A stretch of DNA of 64,000 bases from Thioalkalivibrio sp. K90mix (GTDB taxonomy: Bacteria > Pseudomonadota > Gammaproteobacteria > Ectothiorhodospirales > Ectothiorhodospiraceae): the NCBI RefSeq assembly GCF_000025545.1, contig NC_013889.1, positions 1,481,501 to 1,545,500 of the forward strand. Reading direction: 5' to 3'. Both the position numbers and the translations under genes were made by a program. This document shows positions 46,749-56,875 of the stretch, piece by piece (the stretch's first letter is position 1; each line of letters begins with the position of its first letter). A model generated the notes under the pieces. That model ran no database searches and was not told the DNA's origin. It saw nothing but the letters and a program-made list of their open reading frames with translations.

Positions 46749-47294
46749 CGAGTCGTGAAGTCGTAGTCATAAAGCACGTAGAATGCTCGAGGCGCAACCT
46801 TAAGTATACGACGCGCCTGCTGAACTCTAATTTCTGGATATCTAAGCCCGTTCAGCGAACGGCGCTTAGCTTCCACAAAGGCTGCTCCGAGAATTGGTTT
46901 CTGCCCTTTTCGAACAATATTTACCAAAAACACAATATCGCCAAAATTCTTCTCGTACCGCCCATCCAGCTTGTAAGTCTCAAACTCTACGGACACAGCC
47001 TCCCGTCCATGAACCAATTTTCGACCGCGAACAGCGGACCGGATCCCTCCCAACATGGCGTGCGTAATGTGGTTCTCTTCCCACGCATAGGGATAACACT
47101 CAGCGATCCCAGAGTTGATGGCACTTTCGATTTCTATTGCTAAATGGCTCCATGCACTCATCATTCTCTCCATAAAGAAACCGCATCCACCCTTATTGGA
47201 CCCAAACCCTAAGACTGAGACTGCGAACCCCCAACAGTTGTCCGAGAACCCAGATCGCCTTCCCCTCCGAGCGCCTTGGCCATTCCAACTTACC

Positions 47295-47321
47295 CAAGAA
47301 ATCATGGGCGTCCTGTTCTTG
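47295..47321. repeat. REP-like hairpin repeat, fourth copy
   Basis: CAAGAA-ATCATGGGCGTCCTG-TTCTTG, the same 27-bp motif as at 44548 with two substitutions. It lies between the two-membrane-span gene and the nuclease gene. Together with the copy at 44881 it brackets the nuclease gene. Confidence 0.8.
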
Positions 47322-47355
47322 TTGCTCACTATTTCGTATATTTATATTTCTGGCT

Positions 47356-48069
47356 CTAAAGATATCGCCTTTCCATGATCTCGGGGACCTCTCTCGAATA
47401 GCAGAACTCTCGATTCACGCAGACAACCAACGACAAGACTTGGCTTTCTACCTCATAGAACTCGTTACGCGGCGCACGAGACATCCTTACCCCAAGCTCT
47501 TCCAGAACCCCAATCAGTCTACTCTGATGCTCTACATACCTAAATTTCTCACTCGATGTGTTCGAGGTCAGTTTATTAGATTCCAGAATCGCACGATTAA
47601 TTTCCTTGATCCGTTCCACATACCCCCTCGACAGCTTAGTAGAGCCCTCGCGAGACTCTTCAAATATGCGATTATACCACTTGAATATGTCTACTGAGCT
47701 GAGTTCGACAAGCGGCCTTTTCTCGATCTCTTGGGCCAGAAAACTCTGAAACACTGAAATATGCGATAGATGATTACTCAAAGCATTTGACTGTGCGTTG
47801 TTAATGTAACTTTGAAGCGCCACCCCTATACCACCGACCATCGCAGTCGCCACCACAATGGAGAGCATCCCTCTAATTAGGTCTACCGAGGCACTATAGA
47901 TATCAAACGCGTTTTGAACACAATGATTGGAGAAACATAGATCCTTACTAAACGCACCCGAAAACCCTTCCACAAAAAACACCGTGGCCGAGAGACCCAA
48001 TCCAACGATCAACACTGTCACAACAGCAAAAGACAGAACTTTAAAAAAAAACCAATTGTTACGAGTCAT
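47356..48069 (-). CDS. two-transmembrane protein, candidate retron effector
   Basis: 237 residues. Helix 1 at about 10-32 (FAVVTVLIVGLGLSATVFFV), a short outside loop with two Cys (CFSNHC, residues 45 and 50), helix 2 at about 67-88 (GMLSIVVATAMVGGIGVALQ). Then about 150 cytoplasmic residues with helical segments (HISVFQSFLAQEIEKRP, YVERIKEINRAILESN). Its ATG lies inside the end of the reverse-transcriptase gene (11-bp overlap, TATGACTCGTAA), so translation is coupled. Retron Ec48 carries an RT with a 2TM toxin that permeabilises the inner membrane after phage sensing; gene order and topology here agree. Sequence homology to that protein was not tested. Confidence 0.8.
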   Translation of the reverse strand: MTRNNWFFFKVLSFAVVTVLIVGLGLSATVFFVEGFSGAFSKDLCFSNHCVQNAFDIYSASVDLIRGMLSIVVATAMVGGIGVALQSYINNAQSNALSNHLSHISVFQSFLAQEIEKRPLVELSSVDIFKWYNRIFEESREGSTKLSRGYVERIKEINRAILESNKLTSNTSSEKFRYVEHQSRLIGVLEELGVRMSRAPRNEFYEVESQVLSLVVCVNREFCYSREVPEIMERRYL

Positions 48070-49249
48070 AGAGCGGCTTGACCTTCTTAAGTCGTTCCCT
48101 AAACTTTTTAGCCTTCGCTATATAGATAAGTTGCAGGACATTCAAACGCTCATGCGCCCTGTGATATCGCTTCCAATACCAGAAAGTGGCTCGCTTCTCC
48201 GCATGATCCTTTTCTAAGCGACTAACCATAACCTCCAGCCGATCCAAGTCTGCCCTTGATGGCAAGGGCCGGATACTTTTTAACCGTCTCACCAAGATCG
48301 AATGCTGCTTATGCCCTACACGACTTAATTTATTTACGCGCCCCATACACCGATTGTAATCGCGTCGGTACGCGTGACTTACACGGTAGTTCGGTTCCCG
48401 AGCAAGCTGCTCCATACTCTGAACCGACGCTCGAATGCGTTTTACCTCTCCGGCAGGCAGACGGGGCTCCTTGAAACCAACACGGAGCCCATGAACCGTT
48501 AGGGGCTCGGTAGATAACCGCTGGACAATAGTCTTGTCTTCGTTAATAGGCAGGTCTTTTTCGATAAGCATATCCGTGATTATCTTCTTGGCATAGCTGA
48601 AATTATAATTAGCTACGTGAGAAGAGACGGTAATGTCGTCGACCAACCTCGTATAGACAAGTCCTTTATTCTCTAGACGCCTAACGACGCTCCCCTCTTT
48701 ATCATGCAAACAGAGAGAAGCCAGATAACTCGAGGTGAGGCCGCCCTGGGGAAGAGAGCCCCTGAGAGTACAAAGATCCGTGAGAATCTTGGACACGTCT
48801 TCAGGAAAGCTCAACAAGTTCAGAAAGACCTTATAGACGTGGTCTTGATGAACATTGCCAAAGAAATCGGAGATATCCATCTTTAGGATACTCTTCGACT
48901 GGCAATGCTTGCTTGCACAGCTCACGTAGTCAGTAGTGACTAGCTCGCCGTCGTCATCGACATAGTTTGGTATGCAGCCAAAAATATGCCGCGGCCAACG
49001 GATAAAATCGGGGTTAGCGAAGAACCTCTTGTTCAATCGCCGTTGGATTTTTCGAATTAAGTAATGAGGATTGTTTACGATGCGATCAGAGCCATTTAAC
49101 TTGGGCTGCCGCATTGTCGTATAGCGCTCATCGCCCCGCATAGAACGGGCCGATTCTAGTTCATGCCAAGAGATATCGAGTGCTTGGCACAGATTATGTT
49201 CGCTTGATACCGATTCTGAAGAAAGTTTTGAAGGGGAGTACAATATCAA
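48059..49249 (-). CDS. retron-type reverse transcriptase
   Basis: 396 residues from TTG 49249 (no ATG is available after the in-frame stop at 49267-49265). RT blocks in order: RIVNNPHYLIRKIQRRLNK, KMDISDFFGNV (first catalytic Asp 125), GSLPQGGLTSSYLASL, and the catalytic YTRLVDDITVS, where the usual YADD is LVDD (202-205). The retron NAxxH position reads CASKH (111-115) and the retron VTG motif reads VHG (252-254), so both hallmarks are present but substituted. The C-terminal 130 residues are basic and helical. The gene is AT-rich against a high-GC background, has a structured leader upstream and an overlapping 2TM gene downstream. Best reading: a divergent defence retron. An Abi- or UG-type defence RT is the alternative. 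Confidence 0.88.
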   Translation of the reverse strand: MILYSPSKLSSESVSSEHNLCQALDISWHELESARSMRGDERYTTMRQPKLNGSDRIVNNPHYLIRKIQRRLNKRFFANPDFIRWPRHIFGCIPNYVDDDGELVTTDYVSCASKHCQSKSILKMDISDFFGNVHQDHVYKVFLNLLSFPEDVSKILTDLCTLRGSLPQGGLTSSYLASLCLHDKEGSVVRRLENKGLVYTRLVDDITVSSHVANYNFSYAKKIITDMLIEKDLPINEDKTIVQRLSTEPLTVHGLRVGFKEPRLPAGEVKRIRASVQSMEQLAREPNYRVSHAYRRDYNRCMGRVNKLSRVGHKQHSILVRRLKSIRPLPSRADLDRLEVMVSRLEKDHAEKRATFWYWKRYHRAHERLNVLQLIYIAKAKKFRERLKKVKPLYDS

Positions 49250-49527
49250 AACGCTGTGTATCGATTAAATATAGGCCCGACCAACCCATACAATAGGGTA
49301 CAGTGCTATGTGTCACCTTCGCCGAACTTCAACGCCGACTACTACCACACACCACATGGTCGGACCTATTGTCAATCTCTCCTCCGGGTCGGAGGAGAGG
49401 AGGGTACGAACTTCGCCCCTCTAGCCCTCTATAGCTCCGAGGACGCCCACTAGGTTGTTCAGATTAGCGGGCCAGATATCGACGTTGTTACTGCTCGGCT
49501 GCGGTGAAGAGGCGATGCGCCCCTGCG
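49250..49527 (-). ncRNA. candidate retron ncRNA (msr-msd) leader
   Basis: About 278 nt of non-coding RNA would be made between the promoter and the RT start. It holds three structured blocks. (1) GGGGCG-CAT-CGCCTC near the 5' end. (2) A perfect 10-bp hairpin at 49377-49399 with a 3-nt loop (plus strand CTCTCCTCCG-GGT-CGGAGGAGAG). (3) A 13-bp stem pairing 49357-49369 with 49271-49283 (ATAGGTCCGACCA with TGGTCGGGCCTAT, one G-U), inside which GTGGTGTGTG can pair with CACATAGCAC. Block 3 could be the msd. A possible a1/a2 pairing is GATATCTGGCCCG with CGGGCCTATATT, but it competes with block 3. Because ATAGGTCCGACC also occurs near the RAYT gene, block 3 might instead be a pair of inverted mobile repeats. 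Confidence 0.5.
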
Positions 49528-49533
49528 ATTTAG

Positions 49534-49562
49534 AAAGTAGACGCTGAGTGTGGTAATGTCAA
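49534..49562 (-). promoter_or_regulatory. sigma-70 promoter of the retron-like cassette
   Basis: Minus strand TTGACA (49562-49557), a 17-bp spacer, then TACTTT (49539-49534). The -35 is a perfect match and the spacing optimal. Predicted start near 49527, about 278 nt before the RT start codon. Confidence 0.7.
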
Positions 49563-49684
49563 GCAAGCAGGCGCGTTCATGACTCTTAGCGCTTTTTTAG
49601 GCAATCTACCGTGGTTGTGATGCCTGTTAGAGGGGGGGGTTAGCACCATCCCTGGCACGTTCTAGTCCAACCGGTCCTTCGGCC

Positions 49685-50923
49685 TCAATCCCAGCTCAAC
49701 GCCCCACCCGTCTGATACTCCGTAACCCGCGTCTCAAAGAAGTTCTTCTCCTTCTTCAGATCCAGCACCTCGCTCATCCACGGGAACGGGTTGTCGGCAC
49801 CCGGGTACATCTCGGCCAGGCCGATCTGCGCGCAGCGACGGTTAGCGATGAAGTGCAGGTATTCCTCGAACATCTGCGCGTTCATGCCGAGCACGCCGCG
49901 GGGCATGGTGTCGCGCGCGTACTGCGCCTCCAGCTCCACGGCATCCGAGATCAGGGTGCGCATCTCGTTCTTGAACTCTTCGGTCCACAGGTGCGGGTTC
50001 TCGACCTTGATCTGGTTGATCACGTCGATGCCGAAGTTCATGTGCATGGACTCGTCGCGCAGGATGTACTGGAACTGCTCGGCGACGCCGGTCATCTTGT
50101 TGCGCCGGCCCATGGAGAGGATCTGCACGAAGCCGACGTAGAAGAAGATGCCCTCGAACACGACGTAGAAGGCGATCAGCTCGCGCAGCAGCTTCTGGTC
50201 CGCCTCCGGCGTGCCGGTGCGGAAGTTCGGGTCCGCCAGGTGCTTGGTGAACGGCAGCGCCCACTCCGCCTTGGTGGCCACGGAGGGCACCTCGCGGTAC
50301 ATGTTGAAGATCTCGCCCTCGTCCAGGCCCAGGGACTCCACGCAGTACTGGTAGGCGTGGGTGTGCAGCGCCTCCTCGAAGGCCTGGCGCAGCAGGTACT
50401 GGCGGCACTCGGGGTTGGTGATGTGACGGTACACGGCCAGCACCAGGTTGTTCGCCACCAGCGAGTCGGCGGTGGAGAAGAAGCCGAGGTTGCGCTTGAC
50501 GATGGTGCGCTCGTCCTCGGTCAGACCATTCGGGTCCTTCCACAGGGCGATGTCCGCGTTCATGTTGATTTCCTGCGGCATCCAGTGGTTGGCGCAGCCG
50601 TCCAGGTACTTCTGCCAGGCCCACTTGTACTTGAAGGGCACGAGCTGGTTGAGGTCCGCGTGGCAGTTGATGATCTTCTTGTCATCCACGCGGATGCGCT
50701 CGGCACCCATCTCGAGGTCTTCCAAACCGGTGCCGGTCAGGGCGTCTTCATTCGGCTCGGCCAGCGGCTGGCCGGCGTTTTCCGGCTCCGGCGAGACGCT
50801 GGGCGCGGCGCCGGCGGTGCTCATCAGGGCTTCGTTCTCCTGAAAGCCCATGCCGGGGCGGACGGCGGGTTCTTTCTGGCCTTCGCCTTTGATGGCTGCG
50901 ATCGGATCGTCCCAGGAAAGCAT
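49685..50923 (-). CDS. nrdB: class Ia ribonucleoside-diphosphate reductase, beta subunit
   Basis: 412 residues, the di-iron tyrosyl-radical subunit that starts ribonucleotide reduction. Metal ligands and radical Tyr are in [12 protein letters not shown] (E-x-x-H then Tyr four residues later), with further ligands in [11 protein letters not shown] and [10 protein letters not shown]. The C-terminus ends [10 protein letters not shown], the segment that docks to NrdA. An extra N-terminal region of about 75 residues is acidic and repeats the ending (MLSWDDPI at the start). ATG 50923 follows AGAGGGG. Co-directional with nrdA, 109 bp apart, with a hairpin between. Confidence 0.97.
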   Translation of the reverse strand: MLSWDDPIAAIKGEGQKEPAVRPGMGFQENEALMSTAGAAPSVSPEPENAGQPLAEPNEDALTGTGLEDLEMGAERIRVDDKKIINCHADLNQLVPFKYKWAWQKYLDGCANHWMPQEINMNADIALWKDPNGLTEDERTIVKRNLGFFSTADSLVANNLVLAVYRHITNPECRQYLLRQAFEEALHTHAYQYCVESLGLDEGEIFNMYREVPSVATKAEWALPFTKHLADPNFRTGTPEADQKLLRELIAFYVVFEGIFFYVGFVQILSMGRRNKMTGVAEQFQYILRDESMHMNFGIDVINQIKVENPHLWTEEFKNEMRTLISDAVELEAQYARDTMPRGVLGMNAQMFEEYLHFIANRRCAQIGLAEMYPGADNPFPWMSEVLDLKKEKNFFETRVTEYQTGGALSWD

Positions 50924-50948
50924 AGTGTCCCCTCTTCTTTTCGGTGGC

Positions 50949-50970
50949 GGCCCGGCTCGGTGGCCGGGCC
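50949..50970 (-). other. hairpin between nrdA and nrdB
   Basis: GGCCCGGC-TCGGTG-GCCGGGCC is a perfect 8-bp inverted repeat in the nrdA-nrdB gap. In the nrd direction no T-run follows, so it is more likely a processing or stability element than a terminator. On the plus strand TTTT follows. Confidence 0.5.
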
Positions 50971-51032
50971 TTTTGTTCAGTGCGTTGTGATCGGTGCTTG
51001 GTGCGTATTCGGTGCCCGTGGGCGGGGCCGCC

Positions 51033-53927
51033 TTACTGGCAGGCCTCGCAGTCCGGGTCGAGGATGGAGCACGCCTTGGGCGCTTCGGGCTCGGACGCCT
51101 GCTGGCCGCCGGAGACGGCGTTCAGCTTGTTGGCGCGCGAGGAGTCGGCCACGGTGCTCTTTTCCACGTGGGTCGCGCCCATGGAGCGCAGGTAGTAGGT
51201 GGTCTTCAGTCCGCGCACCCAGGCCAGCTTGTACAGGGCGTCCAGCTTGGGCCCGGAGGGCTCGGCCATGTACAGGTTCAGGCTCTGGGCCTGGTCGATC
51301 CACTTCTGCCGGCGCGAGGCGGCCTCGACCAGCCAGCGGGTGTCCAGCTCGAACGCGGTGGCGTACAGGGCCTTGAGGTCGTCCGGCACGCGGTCCAGCG
51401 GCTGCACCGAGCCGTCGTAGTACTTGAGGTCGTTGACCATCACCTCGTCCCACAGCTCGCGGTCTTTCAGGTCGCGCACCAGGTACGGGTTGATTACGGT
51501 GAACTCGCCGGACAGGTTCGATTTGACGAACAGGTTCTGGTAGGTCGGCTCGATCGACTGCGACACGCCACAGATGTTGGAGATGGTCGCGGTCGGCGCG
51601 ATCGCCATGGTGTTGGAGTTGCGCATGCCGACCTTCTTCACCCGCTTGCGCAGCTTGTCCCACTCCAGGCGCTGGGTGGTGTCCATCTGCAGGTAGTCGC
51701 CGCGGGTCTCGGCCAGCTTTTCGACCGAGTCGATCGGCAGGATGCCCTGGCTCCACAGGCTGCCGGGGAAGCTCTCGTAGCGCCCGCGCTCCTCGGCCAG
51801 GTCGGTCGAGGCCTTGATCGCGTAGTAGGACACCGCCTCCATGGAGGTATCGGCGAACTCCACGGCGGCCTCGGAGGCATACGGCATGCGCAGCTTGTAC
51901 AGCGCATCCTGGAACCCCATGATCCCCAGCCCCACCGGGCGGTGGCGCAGGTTGGAGCGCCGCGCCTGCGGCACGGAGTAGTAGTTGTAGTCGATCACGT
52001 TGTCGAGCATGCGCATGGCCGTGTTCACGGTCTGCTCGAGCTTGTCCTGGTCCAGCTCGCCGGCCTCGTTGATATGCGCGGCCAGGTTGATCGAGCCCAG
52101 GTTGCACACCGCGATCTCGTCGTCCGAGGTGTTCAGGGTGATCTCGGTGCACAGATTCGAGCTGTGGACCACGCCGGTGTGTTGCTGCGGGCTACGCAGG
52201 TTGCACGGGTCCTTGAAGGTCATCCATGGATGGCCGGTCTCGAACAGCATGCCGAGCATCTTCCGCCACAGGTCGACGGCCTTCATGGTCTTGTGCACGC
52301 GCAGCTCGCCGCGCGCGGCCTTCTCTTCGTACTCGCAGTAGCGCTTCTCGAAGTCGGTGCCGACGAGGTCGTGCAGGTCCGGGGTCTCGTTCGGGGAGAA
52401 CAGGGTCCAGTCGCCGTCCTCGGCCACGCGCTTCATGAACAGGTCCGGGATCCAGTTGGCGCTGTTCATGTCGTGGGTGCGGCGGCGGTCGTCGCCGGTG
52501 TTCTTGCGCAGCTCGATGAATTCCTCGACATCGATGTGCCAGGTCTCGAGGTAGGCGCACACCGCACCCTTGCGCTTGCCGCCCTGGTTCACCGCCACCG
52601 CGGTGTCGTTGGCGACCTTGAGGAACGGGACCACGCCCTGCGACTTGCCGTTGGTGCCCTTGATGTGGGCGCCCATGCCGCGCACGCGGGTCCAGTCGTT
52701 GCCCAGGCCGCCGGCAAACTTGGACAGCAGCGCGTTGTCGCGGATCGCGCTGTAGATGCCGTCGAGGTCATCCGGGACGCTGGTCAGGTAGCAGCTGGAC
52801 AGCTGCGGGCGCAGGGTGCCGGAGTTGAACAGGGTCGGCGTGGAGCTCATGAAGTCGAACGAGCTCAGCAGGTTGTAGAACTCGATCGCACGCGCCTCGC
52901 GGTCGATCTCGTTGATCGCCAGACCCATGGCCACGCGCATGAAGAACGCCTGCGGCAGCTCGAAGCGGGTGCCGTCCGAGTGGATGAAGTAGCGGTCGTA
53001 CAGGGTCTGCAATCCCAAGTAGGTGAACTGCAGGTCGCGCTCGGGCTTGATCGCCGCGCCCAGCTTGTCGAGGTCGTAGCGGGTCAGCTCGCTGTCGACC
53101 AGCTCCAGATCGGCGGCGCGGCGGATGTAGGCACCGAAGTACTCGGCGTAGCGCTCGGCCAGCTGGGCCTGGGTGGCCTCTTCCGGGCGGCCGTGCACGA
53201 AGCTCAGGGCCTCGCGGCGCAGGGCGTCCATCAGCAGCCGGGCGGTGACCTCGGAGTAGTTCGGCTCCTTCTCGATCATCACGCGGGCGGCCATCACCAG
53301 CGCGGTGGCCACATCCTTCTCGGCGACGCCGTCGAACAGGTTGCGGCGCGCCTCGGTCAGGATCTTCTCGCCGTCCACGTGCTCGATGCCGTCACAGGCC
53401 TCGGCGACGACCGCCTGCAGACGCGCCTCGTCCAGCGGGGCCTGGGTGCCGTCGGCGCGGGTCACGTTCAGCGCGGCGGCCGCTTCCTGCTCTTCCGGGG
53501 ATTGTTCGGCGGCCTCGGCGGCACGCTTCTGCGCCTGCTGCTCGCGGTAGATCACGTAGGCCCGCGCGACCTTGTGGTGGCCGCCGCGCATCAGGGCCAG
53601 TTCCACCTGGTCCTGGATATCCTCGATGTGCACCGTCATGCCCTGGGTGCCGGCGCGGCGGAACAGGCTGTCCACCACCTGCCCGGCGACTTCCTTCGAC
53701 ACCTCGTGGATGCGGCGGCTGGCCGCGGCATTGCCGCCCTCCACCGCGAGGAAGGCCTTGGTCACCGCGACCTCGATCTTGGAGGCATCGAAGCCGGTGA
53801 CCTTGCCATTGCGGCGAATCACCTGGTGCTGGCCCGGGCTGGTCGCCAGGACCTCGGCCGACGGTTCGGCCTGCGGCGGGTACTGGATGCCCTCTTGGGC
53901 TTCGGCGGTCTGGGTGTCGCTGTACAT
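51033..53927 (-). CDS. nrdA: class Ia ribonucleoside-diphosphate reductase, alpha subunit
   Basis: 964 residues. Two ATP-cone regulatory domains at the N-terminus (first [20 protein letters not shown]; second [20 protein letters not shown]), as in Pseudomonas-type enzymes. Catalytic core: [14 protein letters not shown] (redox Cys), SNLCTEI (Asn, radical Cys, Glu) and [13 protein letters not shown] (partner Cys). The mobile C-terminal Cys pair is DPDCEACQ, re-reduced by thioredoxin. ATG 53927 ([13 protein letters not shown]) chosen over the longer frame, which lies in the regulatory region. Reduces all four NDPs for DNA synthesis with nrdB. NrdR and DnaA sites precede it. Confidence 0.97.
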   Translation of the reverse strand: MYSDTQTAEAQEGIQYPPQAEPSAEVLATSPGQHQVIRRNGKVTGFDASKIEVAVTKAFLAVEGGNAAASRRIHEVSKEVAGQVVDSLFRRAGTQGMTVHIEDIQDQVELALMRGGHHKVARAYVIYREQQAQKRAAEAAEQSPEEQEAAAALNVTRADGTQAPLDEARLQAVVAEACDGIEHVDGEKILTEARRNLFDGVAEKDVATALVMAARVMIEKEPNYSEVTARLLMDALRREALSFVHGRPEEATQAQLAERYAEYFGAYIRRAADLELVDSELTRYDLDKLGAAIKPERDLQFTYLGLQTLYDRYFIHSDGTRFELPQAFFMRVAMGLAINEIDREARAIEFYNLLSSFDFMSSTPTLFNSGTLRPQLSSCYLTSVPDDLDGIYSAIRDNALLSKFAGGLGNDWTRVRGMGAHIKGTNGKSQGVVPFLKVANDTAVAVNQGGKRKGAVCAYLETWHIDVEEFIELRKNTGDDRRRTHDMNSANWIPDLFMKRVAEDGDWTLFSPNETPDLHDLVGTDFEKRYCEYEEKAARGELRVHKTMKAVDLWRKMLGMLFETGHPWMTFKDPCNLRSPQQHTGVVHSSNLCTEITLNTSDDEIAVCNLGSINLAAHINEAGELDQDKLEQTVNTAMRMLDNVIDYNYYSVPQARRSNLRHRPVGLGIMGFQDALYKLRMPYASEAAVEFADTSMEAVSYYAIKASTDLAEERGRYESFPGSLWSQGILPIDSVEKLAETRGDYLQMDTTQRLEWDKLRKRVKKVGMRNSNTMAIAPTATISNICGVSQSIEPTYQNLFVKSNLSGEFTVINPYLVRDLKDRELWDEVMVNDLKYYDGSVQPLDRVPDDLKALYATAFELDTRWLVEAASRRQKWIDQAQSLNLYMAEPSGPKLDALYKLAWVRGLKTTYYLRSMGATHVEKSTVADSSRANKLNAVSGGQQASEPEAPKACSILDPDCEACQ

Positions 53928-53967
53928 GGTGGCGGCCTCACGCGTAACTGTGGGTAGTGGACGTGAA

Positions 53968-54015
53968 GTACTATAGATCGGGGATCGGGAAGTGCATAGA
54001 CACAATATCTTGTGC
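53968..54015 (-). promoter_or_regulatory. paired NrdR boxes upstream of nrdAB
   Basis: Box 1 ACACAATATCTTGTGC (54000-54015) and a weaker box 2 with core CTATAGATCG (16-mer 53968-53983). Centres are 32 bp apart, three helical turns, as in established NrdR-controlled promoters. Core matches to CwATATaTwG are 9 of 10 and 8 of 10. NrdR-ATP/dATP represses reductase genes. Confidence 0.8.
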
Positions 54016-54055
54016 CTGTCAGCCGAATAACCCCTCGGACAACCCGTGGGCAAGC

Positions 54056-54064
54056 TGTGGATAA
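54056..54064 (-). promoter_or_regulatory. DnaA box
   Basis: TGTGGATAA is a perfect complement of the DnaA consensus TTATCCACA. A one-mismatch copy GGTGGATAA lies at about 54113-54121. DnaA sites upstream of nrdAB couple reductase expression to replication initiation in E. coli. The rest of the 452-bp gap to trxB shows no other feature I can support. Confidence 0.65.
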
Positions 54065-54172
54065 AAACCCCAACCCGGCACTCTGCCGCCATTCTTCGGG
54101 CGTTCGCCCGGTGGTGGATAAATCGCCCTCGTTGTGATCGTTCGGGCCCACCATCAGCAAACACGAACATGA

Positions 54173-55495
<1,323 letters not shown>

Positions 55496-55498
55496 GTC

Positions 55499-56734
55499 GT
55501 GAGCGCCGAGGGCGACACCCAGGCAACCCCGCCGGAAGACCACGCCGAGCGCATCGAGCTGCGCGATAGCCTGGCCGACGTGGACCCGGGAGCCTGGGAT
55601 GCCCTGACCGGCGGCACCGAGCCGTTTTTGCGCCATGCCTTCCTGGAGGGCCTGGAGCGCCACGGCTGCCTGGGGCGGCAGTTCGGCTGGTTCCCGCAGC
55701 ATGTGCTGATCTTTCGCGAGGATCAGCTTGTTGCGGCCGCACCCGCCTACGCCAAGACCAACAACTACGGCGAGTTCGTGTTCGACTTCGCCTGGGAGAG
55801 CGCGTGGAGCCGCCACGGGCTTAACTATTACCCCAAGCTGGTCGTCTCCGTGCCCTACACCCCGGCTACCGGGCCGCGCCTGCTGGTGCACCCGGAGGCG
55901 GCGGACTTCGATCACCTGCGCACCCTTCTCGTGCGCGCCCTCGCCACCCGCGGGCGCGAGCTGAACGCCTCCGGCGTAAACATCCTGTTCCCGAACGCCG
56001 ACGATCTCGCCGTAACCCGCGAGCTGGGCCTGGCTGAGCGCATGGGCTGCCAGTACCACTGGACCAACGCCCCGGACGGGGGCTACAAGGACTTCGACGC
56101 CTTCCTCGGCGCGCTCAGCTCGAAAAAGCGCAAGAACATCAAGCGCGAACGCCGCCGCGTCGCCGAGGCCGGCATCGAGTTCCGCACCCTGACCGGGGCC
56201 ACCGGATCGCCCGAGGACTGGGCACGCTTCCACCGCTTCTACGTCGACACCTTCGAAAAGCACATGGGCATCCCGACGCTGTCCGAGGCGTTCTTCGTGG
56301 AGACGGCGGCGGCGCTGGGCGATCAGGTGGTGCTGTTCGAGGCAAGACGCCCAGGCGATGCGGGGGACGACGAGACCATCGCCGCGGCGCTTTGCTATCG
56401 CAGCCACGACACCCTGTACGGGCGCTTCTGGGGCTGCACCGAGGAGCTGGCCGATCTGCACTTCGAGACCTGCTACTACCAGGGCATCGAGTTCTGCATC
56501 CGCGAGGGGCTGGCCCGCTTCGAGCCCGGCGCGCAGGGCGAGCACAAGATCCCGCGCGGCTTCCTGCCCACGCCCACCTGGTCCGCCCACCTGATCCTGA
56601 CCGAAGGCTTCGACCAGCCCGTGCGCGACTTCTGCGAGCGCGAGGCCCAGCTGATGCGCACCCAGTGCGAACGCCTGCACGAACACTCGCCCTACCGGCA
56701 GGCCTCCCAACCAGACGATGCACCTCGCACCTGA
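55499..56734 (+). CDS. FemAB/GNAT-like acyltransferase (DUF482 family)
   Basis: 411 residues from GTG 55499, three bases after the trxB stop, so an operon with it. Motifs: FLRHAFLEGLERHGC, DFAWESAWSRHGLNYYPKL, HWTNAPDGGYKDFDAFLGAL followed by SSKKRKNIKRERRRV and later RFWGCTEELADLHFETCYYQ and EGLARFEPGAQGEHKIPRGF. These are the conserved blocks of the peptidogalycan biosynthesis/DUF482 family with the GNAT fold. Acceptor unknown. No signal peptide. Confidence 0.9.
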   Translation: MSAEGDTQATPPEDHAERIELRDSLADVDPGAWDALTGGTEPFLRHAFLEGLERHGCLGRQFGWFPQHVLIFREDQLVAAAPAYAKTNNYGEFVFDFAWESAWSRHGLNYYPKLVVSVPYTPATGPRLLVHPEAADFDHLRTLLVRALATRGRELNASGVNILFPNADDLAVTRELGLAERMGCQYHWTNAPDGGYKDFDAFLGALSSKKRKNIKRERRRVAEAGIEFRTLTGATGSPEDWARFHRFYVDTFEKHMGIPTLSEAFFVETAAALGDQVVLFEARRPGDAGDDETIAAALCYRSHDTLYGRFWGCTEELADLHFETCYYQGIEFCIREGLARFEPGAQGEHKIPRGFLPTPTWSAHLILTEGFDQPVRDFCEREAQLMRTQCERLHEHSPYRQASQPDDAPRT

Positions 56735-56789
56735 CCGATCTCCTTCCCCATCCGCCGGTGCCCGCGCGCTAACTACCAGCGCGGCACCA

Positions 56790-56875
56790 CCCGTAGGAGC
56801 GGGCTCGCCCGCGAAGCCCCTGCCCGCGCTGGAGCCCGCCCCAGACCATTCGCCTGCAAGCAGGCTCCTACGGGG
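56790..56875. repeat. REP pair in inverted orientation (BIME)
   Basis: CCCGTAGGAGCGGGCTCGCC and, on the opposite strand at 56849-56875, CCCCGTAGGAGCCTGCTTGC. The GTAGGAGC core is the common gammaproteobacterial REP type. It occupies the 391-bp gap between the FemAB-like gene and the flagellar module, which otherwise shows nothing I can support. A more perfect palindrome of the same family lies at 63416-63493. Confidence 0.75.

Larger units (their letters stand above)
44962..47164 (-). pseudogene. PD-(D/E)xK-like nuclease gene interrupted by IS256 copy 2
   Basis: Removing IS256 copy 2 (45335-46748) and one 9-bp duplication joins 47164-46749 to 45325-44962 in one frame: 780 nt, 259 residues, starting at ATG 47164 with GGAGAG upstream. 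At the joint FYVLYDYDFTTR continues as FVSQEGFDPWGI. Residues 60-116 look like a restriction-endonuclease-fold core: VSVEFET (Glu 60/62), NFGDIVFLV (Asp 76), GAAFVEAKRR (Glu 98, Lys 100) and VQQARR (Gln 115-116). The family is not recognised. AT-rich like the adjoining retron-like genes, same strand, 191 bp after the two-membrane-span gene. The insertion cuts the protein at about residue 139, downstream of the predicted active site. Confidence 0.75.

Noticed and set aside
46169-47329. 386-codon frame spanning IS256 copy 2 and the nuclease N-terminus
   Set aside because: A chimera created by the insertion; its first 55 codons come from repeat DNA, and its distal part is out of frame with the transposase.
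49631-49640. Run of eight G in the nrdB-retron gap
   Set aside because: No inverted repeat or motif beside it; a homopolymer alone supports no function and may include a sequencing slip.
51638-53957. Long plus-strand frames antisense to nrdA and nrdB
   Set aside because: Products of high-GC codon bias opposite well-supported genes; no family resemblance.
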